DNA from: Archivesica marissinica
Taxonomy: Eukaryota > Mollusca > Bivalvia > Venerida > Vesicomyidae
Length of the DNA: 64,000 nt
Direction of reading: 5' to 3'
Assembly (NCBI GenBank): GCA_014843695.1
Contig: CM026400.1
Coordinates: forward strand, 40,664,923 to 40,728,922
In this document: positions 25,791 through 35,275 of the stretch, in pieces
How the letters are laid out: every line of letters starts with the position of its first letter
Position numbering within the stretch: the stretch's first letter is position 1
Notes under the pieces: model-generated
The model's input: only the letters and a program-made list of their open reading frames with translations
Told to the model about the DNA's origin: nothing
Databases searched by the model: none
Position numbers and translations under genes: made by a program

Positions 25791-25966
25791 TGAGCTGCTG
25801 CTGCTGCTGCTGCGAGACATGCCTATATATAGGTCACAGCGGGCACGTTGTGGATGCCTGTCCTTGTTCTCACCTACACCAGAAGCAGCACTGTGCGCAT
25901 TAAACGTAGCAACAGTGCGAAAACTAGTTGTAATACAAGGGTAATTTGTATAGCCAACAGTGACTA

Positions 25967-26259
25967 ACAGACGGATCTGTAATCCAGTGGTAACACACCG
26001 GACTGGTAATCCAGGGATCGCAGGTTCGATCCCCCGTCTGACCCTAATAAAATTAACAGTCTTTCAGATGGGACGTTAAACCGAGGTCTAGTGCCGGTGC
26101 TTTACATCGTGCACGTAAAAGAACCAGAGGAGACTCTGGAATGGGTCTCTGTCTGTATCATTGCACTATCCTCCAAAAATCTAAAATGACTAATCTCTTC
26201 AGGAGGCGTCGCTCATATGGGCAACCGGTAGCGACGATAAATAAACGTAAAACACACAC
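25967..26259 (+). mobile_element. SINE-A, full-length reference copy with target duplication
   Basis: A 293-bp element. The head resembles a threonine tRNA (arm CTGGA-type stem around loop CTGGTAA, so a GGT anticodon position; box B GGTTCGATCCC). Next come a body with CAGATGGGACGTTAAACCGA and CTCTGGAATGGGTCTCTGTC, and a tail GCGACGATAAATAAACGTAA ending in CA repeats. It is flanked by a perfect 11-bp duplication AACAGTGACTA (25956-25966 and 26260-26270), which proves retrotransposition of the whole unit. Confidence 0.95.
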
Positions 26260-26325
26260 AACAGTGACTACGAAATCCGTCAGTTGATCACTTAAGTGTA
26301 CTAGTGTATCTAAGTTTATCAACAT

Positions 26326-26588
26326 TATTTATTTACAACGAGTGCGAAGCAAGTTTTAACAACTTATATTAATCACTCTCGTTGGAGTGCACTGCAACCC
26401 GTGTTCGATTCTTGGACCGGGAAGTATGTGAGATGGTACCGTGGTCGCCAGATCGGACATGTGGGTTTTCTCCGGGTACTCCGGTTTCCTCCCACACGAA
26501 TGACGACGCATACACGCTTTCATCCGTGCCAACGAGAGTGATTAATATAAGTTGTTAAAACTTGCTTCGCCATCGTTGTAAAATAAAT
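26326..26588. mobile_element. SINE-C fold-back derivative
   Basis: The SINE-C body and tail (GGACCGGGAAGTATGTGAGA, TTCTCCGGGTACTCCGGTTT) lie at 26386-26588, but the tRNA-like head is gone. In its place is an inverted copy of the element's own 60-bp tail (26326-26385), near-perfectly complementary to 26529-26588. The two arms enclose a loop of about 143 bp. Confidence 0.85.
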
Positions 26589-26868
26589 AAGGTTTAAACT
26601 TTAATATAATAATATATTTACTTGCAGCTCTCGAACTATTGTATGACTAAGAGTGCAAGAGTGTGTTTAATTGTGTGTATTTAAATATGTTATATATAAT
26701 TGTTTTTGTTTTGAGGGCCTTATGGAAGAATGAACAACTTGTCAAATACATGTTGCCTCGTTAAATAAAGACGGAGCATACAACTATGGTGTTGTTCTTC
26801 ACGGAGGCCATACATAAATAAAATTGTATCACTAAATCACAAATTAATATTGGATAAAAGTAGTTTGT
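26589..26868. other. spacer with retroelement-like 3' end
   Basis: No gene seen. 26705-26780 (plus) carries the TTTTGAGGGCCTTATG and CCTCGTTAAATAAAGACGG motif shared with 21751-21830 (minus). Confidence 0.4.
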
Positions 26869-27108
<240 letters not shown>

Positions 27109-27487
27109 CTAAAGTAAAAATATGACATGAAATAGCATAAATACAGGATCTCACATTCGTGGTGATTTCATACCATATTTTATGAAACGAGTTTTGGAAT
27201 GTTGCTACAAAGCGAGCCAAATTCGTGGTGATTTCATGCCTTTTGGATATAAACATTCGCGGAAATGCACTGTCCGCGAACATCGCTAACTTAAAACGCT
27301 CGAAATAGTGTATAGGTTTACAGTAATACAGATTAGTCCAAATATTTTAGATTTGAAAAATGTGACATTTTACTATCAAGGCATTTTTCAAAGTCTAAAC
27401 GCTAAACCGTAATTACGCGTAGCGTATTTTATATTCTAAAAAGTCGTTTTTATAAATTAAAATTGTTAACAAGATGAACACACATAC

Positions 27488-27717
27488 CGTTGTTTGAATT
27501 CTGCACAGTCTATAACGTCTCTTGACACAATATTATACATGAAATCAACGTTTAAATTACATGGCAGAGTTTCACCATTTCGTCGATTTTGAATATTTTG
27601 GTTATTACGAAAAGCCAAAATAGAAATCATTAGACGAAAATTGTTTTGAAGATTTATCTCCCGTGCCATTACGGTGAACCAAAATAAGATGTTCAATATC
27701 CAATTGTTCATACGCAT
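27488..27717 (-). CDS. candidate first coding exon, putative signal peptide (unrecognised)
   Basis: On minus, an ATG at 27717 (or 27711) opens a frame with an N-terminal hydrophobic stretch NNWILNILFWFTVMA typical of a signal peptide. About 58 further residues follow, containing two cysteines and ending ...DCAEFKQR at a good donor (CG|GTATGTG, intron starting at 27487). I do not recognise the family and could not find a following exon. The hydrophobic start and the donor at the end of the frame are the only support. It could be a chance open frame in AT-rich DNA. Confidence 0.25.
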
Positions 27718-28976
27718 GACAAATAATTCATTCGGATTTCTTTTGTGAAGACGGCACAGAAACGGTGGGAGAATCACACTTGTCGATTTCAAACGGCAAA
27801 ATCGTATGGACAAAGGTCAGACAATATATTTTAAATGGTGTTTATATTTATGATTATTCTTAACACCAATGCACACATTTATAACCGTTCATGTCCTGAA
27901 ATCTTCAAAATCTTGGTCAGAAATCCCGCCATCGGATCAGTGCTATGCGAAAATGAGCTTTGACGATAAGACCTCGAAATAACAGAAAACAATTTTTATG
28001 TAGAGGTCTTATTCAGAGGATTATAATTTATAATACAGTTATGAGCATACGGTAAACAGTAAAAACGTGTGCTCATTTGGTCTCATTTTCTCAGTCATGC
28101 ATCACAATGAAGCTAAATCAGGTCACGGTGTGTCAAGGACACGGTTTGCTTTAGCTATTCTATCGGAGATTTAAAAATAATTGCATACGGCTGTTATTCA
28201 GCCAAGAACGAGCAGTATTCATAATGTCTGTATTATTTAAATACAGCAGTAGTTTTAAGGAACAATATTTGCCTAACATTGATATGTGACGTGGACATTA
28301 TCCGAGGCTTAAAAAGATGGGCATATATTTGTGATAAGAGAAAATTTATGTATGAGCAATTTGCAACGGATTGTATCTAATTGAGTTTCGACTCCGAAAA
28401 CACGTATTTTCATCACGTAGGGTGATCCTCCGCGCGTTCAAATAAGCCCATTTAATGCCAAATGTTCGGAAACTCATAACGTTTGATTCACTTCATATTA
28501 ACTTGTTATTGTTCCTGATGGTACTAGAACCTTATCTATGGTTTCAAACTCGCTCCTATTTTATCGAAAATGGCCAGAAGAGGAGTATTATTCCATTTTG
28601 ATCCGTTTCAATGCCTTCCGCTCCGAATTGTACGCTATCGTTTATGCAAATGTGCTTGATCGCCATCCGAGGTGTTTAAAAACGAATGTGTCTGGTGCTG
28701 ATACATGACAGAGTTTCCATTTGTTTGTTAATGATAGTCCATCCGAACTTAGATCCGTATTAGGACGTCCGACAATTTAAATCAACCAAATTACATTTTC
28801 ATTAGCGTAACGTATATCACATAAGCCGCATGCTAAATTTAAATACAAATGTATTGCAACTATTCCGTATTCTATTATTTCTGAAAGAACCACCCGGTAC
28901 TTAAAAATGTTCACAATAGTTCCATTTCAATGATAAAATGGTGTTAAAAATTACATAAAAAATAGTTTTGAGCATA
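27718..28976. other. long non-repetitive spacer, no gene seen
   Basis: About 1.26 kb without tandem repeats, SINEs or recognised MITE termini. It is unusual in this window for being free of repeats. No coding exon is visible. Confidence 0.5.
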
Positions 28977-30140
28977 ATGTATTGTATTGTATTGCATTGT
29001 ATTGTATTGCATTGTATTGTATTGCATTGCATTGTATTGTATTGTATTGTATTGTATTGCATTGTATTGTATTGTATTGTATTGTATTGTATTGCATTGT
29101 ATTGTATTGTATTGTATTGCATTATTTTGTATTGCATTGTATTGTATTGTATTGTATTGTATTGCATTGTATTGTATTGTATTGCATTGTATTGTATTGT
29201 ATTGCATTGTATTGCATTGTATTGTATTGTATTGAGTATTGTATTGCATTGCATTGTATTGTTTTGTATTGTATTGTTTTGTATTGTATTGAGTATTGTA
29301 TTGTATTGCGTTGTATTGCATTGTATTGCACGGTATTGTATTGCATTGTATTGTATTGCATTGTATTGTATTGCATTGTATTGCATTGTATTGCACGGTA
29401 TTGTATTGCATTGTATTGTATTGTATTGTATTGCATTGTATTGTATTGTATTGTATTGCATTGTATTGCATTAAGTATTGTATTGCATTAAGTATTGTAT
29501 TGCATTGTATTGTATTGTATTGTATTGTAGTGCATTGTATTGCATTAAGTATTGTATTGCATTAAGTATTGTATTGTATTGTATTGCATTAAGTATTGTA
29601 TTGCATTGTATTGTATTGCATTGTATTGTATTGCATTGTATTGTATTGTAGTGCATTGTATTGCATTAAGTATTGTATTGCATTAAGTATTGTATTGCAT
29701 TAAGTATTGTATTGCATTGAGTATTGTATTGCATTAAGTATTGTATTGCATTAAGTATTGTATTGCATTAAGTATTGTATTGCATTAAGTATTGTATTGC
29801 ATTGAGTATTGTATTGCATTGTCTGCATGGTATCGTATCGTACATATTGAATATTGTTTTATGTATTGTATTGAAATGTACTGTACTGTACTGTACACTG
29901 TGCTATATTGTAGTGTATTGCAGTACAGTACGGGGTAGTGTAGTGCAGTGTAATGTAGTGTAGTGTATTACAGTGCAGTGCAATATATTGTAGTGCAGTG
30001 CAGGGTAGTGTAGTGCAGTTCAGCGCAGTGTAGTATAGTGCAATGTAGTGTAGTGTATTGCAGTGTCGTGTATTGCAGTGTATTGTAGTACAGTACAGTG
30101 TATTGTAGTGCAGTATAGTGTAGTACAGTGTAGTGTGTAT
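28977..30140. repeat. 5-bp TGTAT/TGCAT array grading into TAGTG/CAGTG
   Basis: From 28977 to about 29825 the array is built of ATTGT and ATTGC pentamers, with recurrent ATTAAGT and ATTGAGT interruptions becoming regular after 29470. From about 29880 it changes to TAGTG, CAGTG and TACTG pentamers. All long IVLYC-type and QYNTI-type frames on both strands come from the 5-bp period. Confidence 0.96.
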
Positions 30141-30320
30141 GTAATAGTGCAATCTCCTGATCCAAAACGTTAGGGAAGCGTAAAGATCGTATGTATAGGC
30201 CTACATATAATAAGCTACCAGCACACGCCGGTTTCATACCTGACAGATTCAACATTCTGTCAACGTATCGTCTGTACTATATATTTAATGACTTCCTATC
30301 TGAACATAATTATATCAACT

Positions 30321-30552
30321 CGTCCGATTAGCGCAGTGGTTAGCGTGCTCGCTTCTCATCAATGCAACCCGGGTTCGATTCTCGGACCGGGAAGTATGTG
30401 AGATGGTACGGTCGTCGCCTTGTCGGACAGGTGGGTTTTCTCCGGGTACTCCGGTTTCCTCCCACTACGCTTTCATCCGCGCCAAGGAGAGTGATTAATA
30501 TAAGTTGTTTAAACGTGCTTCGCAATCGTTGTAAAATAAATAAAGTTTGAAA
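30321..30552 (+). mobile_element. SINE-C, full-length copy
   Basis: Head TTAGCGCAGTGGTTAGCGTG (box A) and CCGGGTTCGATTCTCGG (box B). Body GAAGTATGTGAGATGGTACG and TTCTCCGGGTACTCCGGTTT. Tail GTGATTAATATAAGTTGTTT, then GCTTCGCAATCGTTGTAAAA. Confidence 0.92.
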
Positions 30553-30580
30553 ACTAAGGTGAACAAACAAGTAGCTAACA

Positions 30581-30826
30581 TACGGTACTGTTCTAATGAT
30601 AGGTGTTCATGATAGGTGTTCATCCCCATATAGTAAGTGGTTGAGTGATGGAGCCCGTGGAAGACTTGGCAGATATTGGTGTCTGTGGGTACTATATATA
30701 TACGGTAATGTTCTAATGATAGGTGCTCATCCCCATATAGTAAGTGGTTGAGTGCTGGAGCGCATGGAAGACTTGGCAGATAGTGGTGTCTGTGGGACCT
30801 GTCTGTGGGTAATATATATAGTGGAC
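30581..30826. repeat. tandem duplication of about 120 bp
   Basis: Two copies that both contain CATCCCCATATAGTAAGTGG and GGAAGACTTGGCAGATA. The first has an extra internal 13-bp duplication (GATAGGTGTTCAT). Confidence 0.88.
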
Positions 30827-30835
30827 AGTGTAAAC

Positions 30836-31126
30836 AGACGGATCTGTAGACCAGTGGTAACACGCTGGACTGGTAATCCAGGGATCGCAGGTTCGATCCC
30901 GCGTCTGACCCTAATAAAATTAACAGTCTTTCAGATGGGACATTAAACCGAGGTATCGTGTCAGTGCTTTACACCGTGCACGTAAAAGAACCAGAGGAGA
31001 CTCTGGAATGGGTCTCTCTCTGTATCATTGCACTATCCTCCAAAATCTAAAATGACTAATATATTCAGGAGGCGTCGCTCATATGGGCAACCGGTAGCGA
31101 CGATAAATAAACGTAAAGCACACACA
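30836..31126 (+). mobile_element. SINE-A, full-length copy
   Basis: Starts CAGACGGATCTGTAGACC and has a complete Thr-tRNA-like head with a perfect anticodon stem (CTGGA/TCCAG around CTGGTAA), box B GGTTCGATCCC, body, and tail GCGACGATAAATAAACGTAA plus CA repeats. Flanks share an imperfect duplication (ACAGTGTAAAC versus GCAGTGTGAAAC). Confidence 0.92.
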
Positions 31127-32238
31127 GGCAGTGTGAAACAGTGTGAATCATCCACATTACCGACTATCCACATCACACATCCACACTGGCTCACCGGTTG
31201 ATAGGTGTGTTTGAATGATTATCAGTTTATTAAGTCCAACTGTACCTCCTTTGAACAGTACTTCTCGCGTACATGTATACAAAATATCCGCCTCAAGCAA
31301 CACTCGATCTAGTATTATTCTCTACGTGCACATTTATAATGTGTACATTTTCGTTTTATGAAAACTTGTTATCAAATCCACTGAAACTATTCAAAATTTA
31401 TTAAATATTGTATTATTCGTATGTTTTACAAGTTGGAATAAATCGGTTTAAACTAAGCCTATCGTGTATCATAGTGTTCTTACCTCCACCCATCCCTCAA
31501 AAAACCCAAAATAAAACGTTTTTTAGTTTTGTGGTTTTGAACCCGAAAACATTTGTTCAGACTCCAAGCGTCTGCGGACAAAACAGTAACACAGTTTTTG
31601 CCGTATTTATGGAGGGAAGTGATAATTGACTAGCCAGTTCCCTCGTCGGTTCCCGTGATGACAGTAATAAATGGCATGGGTCATTATTAACAACAGAGTT
31701 ACAGTTCCCGTTTCTGTGCTAATTACCAAAGTTACCGTACATCAGCGGTTTACTGATTGAATCCCTCCTGTATGACGCACAGGGATTCGGCACGTTTGGG
31801 GGTACTAGTATATATATTTAAGTACAGGGATTCTACTCTGTGGGATGTCAGATTTCGCATCGATCAGTAAAATGGCCCTATCTGAAACAATTTTGAACAA
31901 ATCTGTCCAAATCTGCCTATCCCGAGTCTTTATATTGTTCTTCAAATAAAACACAACTTTAAGCTGCATGCATGTATACTTTGCAAACAATTGCCACAGA
32001 CATTGGTCATAGCAGGTCACATTTCTATGCTAGGACACGGGTTCTGTCAGCAACAACAAAAAATCTTCGACGGGAGAGTTTTAACAGTGAATAACATTAT
32101 CAATAAAATGTGTTTCCACTAAAGAGATTTCGTAGAATTTTTCAATTTGTTTAGAAAATTTCTCAAGCGGCGCAGTTCGCGTTGAAACGAGCGTTCTGAT
32201 TGGATTATTAGAATGTAACTAGATGTTTGTTTTATTTA
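31127..32238. other. spacer, no gene seen
   Basis: AT-rich. 31330-31460 shares diverged similarity with 19280-19390. Short frames at 31408-31629 (plus) and 31805-32020 (minus) have no recognised motif. Confidence 0.5.
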
Positions 32239-32295
32239 TGTCGGTAAGGCAATGTGTTGGTAAAGCAATGTGTTTGTAAAGCAATGTGTCGGTAA
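32239..32295. repeat. left remnant of the 16-bp satellite
   Basis: Three and a half units of GGTAARGCAATGTGTY, the same monomer as the array starting at 38927. The transposon at 32296-38926 separates this remnant from the main array. The last three bases TAA are the target duplication. Confidence 0.92.
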
Positions 32296-32650
32296 TAGTG
32301 CAGCGGTCAATGGCCCAAAGGAGCTCTAATTAAGGAGTTAGTGCTCCCCGAGGTAGAACAAATCGAAATTGGTATATTATCATCAATTAGGGTCTAATGG
32401 ACCCGAAGCAAGTTCTTGGCATGTTCAATTCGATGATTCAATGTTTTTTATTTGTACTTTACTATATGGTATTGCTATTTTTAAAAGTAAAATAAATTGC
32501 AGGGTAGGGTAAATATTTTGAGAAATGCATATTTATAGCACCTATAAAACGATACATGTTACATACCGTTGGAAAGGTAATACATTGTTCTAATTGTTTG
32601 GCTTATTTAATATAATGTATTAATGACGTCGGAGTCATACTGACGTCATA
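32296..32650. repeat. left terminal inverted repeat of the Academ-like element
   Basis: Pairs with 38571-38926. The best-conserved stretch is 32341-32377, containing GTGCTCCCCGAGGTAGAACA. A TGACGTCA palindrome sits at 32641-32648, 345 bp from the end. Minus-strand AATAAA at 32447-32452 may serve as the poly(A) signal of the transposase gene. Confidence 0.88.
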
Positions 32651-32964
32651 ATTAACATTTTGCCATCGAAACTGTAAGTGCGCATAATCTTGGTCTCAAT
32701 ACTTCGTTCTATTTTATGTCTCATCACAAAATTACACTATTTAGTGGAAGAAATGGAGAAAATAAAGAGTAACTACTGTGTAAATGAACACTATATGTTT
32801 ATACATCAAGCAAGATGAACGTATATGCCATTGTTAAAGGGGAAGTGTAATGCCGATTTTAACATAAAATCATAAAATCTTCACTTTGATGAACTATATC
32901 AAGTGTCCATGTCAAGTACTAGCGTACACAACCATACTATTATGTTTTGTACCGATACATCAGA

Positions 32965-34725
32965 CTAATATTGGTCTTCTAGTGTTGCTTGGATGTTGTC
33001 CTTTAAACATTCTGCATAACAACGACAGTTTTCAGTACAACTCAGTCCGGCCTGAATGCACTGACAGTGCTGCTTATTATCACACTTTGAATCTGTGCAA
33101 AATAAGTGTGTCATTGCTCTAACTTCAACTGGTGCTGGATCTTTCACGAAAAAGACAGCGGCAATAGCACCATCAGGTAGTCTTCTCCAGCCATGGCCAA
33201 CTGGGCTACTGACATCAGGCCGCTGAATGTGACTATGCTTCCAACTGTATAATTGGTAAGCGCAGCGACGTACGTGCTGTGTGAAAGCGTCCTCAGTTGG
33301 TGGTAGATTGGCAGCAGATTTGTCTGTAGATGTAGCAATAACATATCTAAGTTCATCTAAATCGGTACACAATTGGCCGTTTTCTTTCTTCTTATTCCCA
33401 TACAGTTTCAAGGCATACAGCCTAGTTATACTCTGCATCTCATTAGATACCTGTATACTGTCACCCAGCAATGATATCGGCTCAATGTCATGTATGTTCT
33501 TTTGTAGGATGTTGAATGCTGTTCGTTTGCCAATCCTAAGCAATGAACTTGTACTATTACATCCCGTTAAGACATGTATTGCAGGTAGGCATTGTGTTAG
33601 AGCTGCACCCAAGGTTGACGTCACTTCATTGATTGGGATGAATCTTTGCCTATTCGTCAATGCTACTTCGTGACCAGCATGCATATACGTGTTGATGGGT
33701 ATATCTCCGCGGCCACAGTAATACAACAGCAACACCAATACATCGGTGTCATCACAGCGCACAATAATGCGAGTATGGTTGGCCACAGAATCTATAACAT
33801 GCAGTAACATTCTTGTGTCCGCTTCCTCGTGTGTACTGTACAAATGTTCCAGGTCAAATACCGACGTTGGTGTTATTTGCCTGGTAATTTCACAATTGTC
33901 ATAGCCACCTGCAAGTATAACGCAACTCCCAACAGGGATATGCACTTGTATATGTGTTTCTATGTACTCTGAAATATGAGATGTTAATGAGCTTTTGTTC
34001 TTTGAATTTTTCAAGAATCGTTTGTAATTTGGAACATTGCGTGCACCCGAGATTACATGTGACGCAGTTTCACTACCACCAGCTCGTCGGTTACGCTCAG
34101 CATTTTTAATCGAGTCAGGCGTGTCGTATCGATCGAATACAAGAACACAAGTTACAACTGATAGCCTACCACGCATGGTTGATATAAGTCTATTCATAAC
34201 AATATTTGCTAATTCATCAAATGTCTTGAACAATCTATCGTTCAGTGTCTGCAACATGGCCATTCCATCAATAATGTATGCGGTGCTTTGCAATGGTTCT
34301 TGGCTGGATATGTCCGTGTGAGCTGGGCATATAGATTCTATCTTGCATGCAAGATCTGACTTTGTAGTCTTTCGAAATGTTCCGTCGTCATTGAATAGCG
34401 CAGGGGGTACAGCGGCTAACTCATGTTTTATAACAGATTTCAGATCAACATTTCTTTGTTTTGCAACGGCTAATAATCGCCTGAACAGTACTTCTGAATT
34501 GATCTTCAGCTGTGTCGATTGCAGTGTGACACTTGGTTTCATATCAGCAAATGTTAATGGTTTAATTCTGGCATCAGGCTTCCAAAAGCTAACTACCTTG
34601 CTGTCTTCACACAACCTCTTCTCAAAGAACTCGTCTGAACGTTTCTTCCCATTTTCCATGTAACCAGTCAGTGATGTGGCTATATCTTGAGATGCAACCA
34701 AACCAGTGGATATGTTAATCAACAT
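32965..34725 (-). pseudogene. transposase segment 3: XPG/FEN-like nuclease and 8-cysteine cluster (586 codons)
   Basis: Residues 150-330 match the acidic signature of the XPG/FEN1 5'-nuclease fold: D153 in IIDGMA, D198 in VFDRYDTPDSIK with following basic residues ERNRR, E301-A-D303 and D326-T-D328. In FEN1 the same acids bind two metal ions (E-x-E and D-x-D pairs). A conserved HVLTGCNSTSS block follows at 384-394. Residues 543-573 carry eight cysteines (C-x4-C-x5-C-x-C-x6-C-x3-C-x-C-x3-C), a likely zinc cluster. The segment has no internal lesion. Confidence 0.85.
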
Positions 34726-34797
34726 TTCAGGTACATCTTCTAAGTCGAATGGATTTTGCCACTGGTCTGATATAATATCAACTATTTGACGTGAATC

Positions 34798-35250
34798 CTA
34801 TGCATCTCTTGTACTATTTTTAGCACTCTCGGTCTCATTCTCGTTGGCAATGCCACAAAACGACTTAATGCACGCTGCATACTCTCCAGTTAAATGTCGG
34901 GTAATCAGCCACCTGGTCAAAGCACTTTTGATCAATGTGAACCCGACGACACCACCACGACTTTTACAGTCGTTATTCACTGACTGTTCCAATGCCTGGT
35001 CAGTGGCAACACAGTTGAATAGATTGTTGTTGGATCGCCGGACCACAAATCCCCCTTCAAGAAAATGTTGGTATGCAGGTGGGTTTTTGGATTCCAACAT
35101 TCTCATTTCGGTAAGATATACAGGTAAGTACTTTGCGTAATTATTACGCCCAGCAGCCCGCAGGATGGGGATTGCTTCTGCAACAGCATTCAGGTGTAAT
35201 AGAAAATCTGCGCTGCGATCTGCCCGAAGTAGACGTAACAAAACATGCAC
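34798..35250 (-). pseudogene. transposase segment 2 (150 codons)
   Basis: Continues the transposase after the frameshift. The frame is already open before its first ATG: 35251-35295 reads FDYWFKFLQAV. Landmarks NNYAKYLPVYL, GGFVVRRS and DQALEQSVN match conserved blocks that I know follow the core in related invertebrate transposon proteins. It ends at an in-frame TAG (34798-34800) after NSTRDA, and the same frame reads on for 24 codons into the next segment. Confidence 0.75.
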
Positions 35251-35275
35251 TGCTTGTAGAAACTTAAACCAATAG

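Noticed and set aside
25967..26040. Free-standing threonine tRNA gene
   Set aside because: The tRNA-like sequence is fused to a SINE body and tail, and the whole unit is bounded by an 11-bp target duplication. The same holds for the other SINE heads.
30340..30863. Minus frames over SINE-C and the 120-bp duplication
   Set aside because: They lie wholly in repeats and translate SINE sequence.
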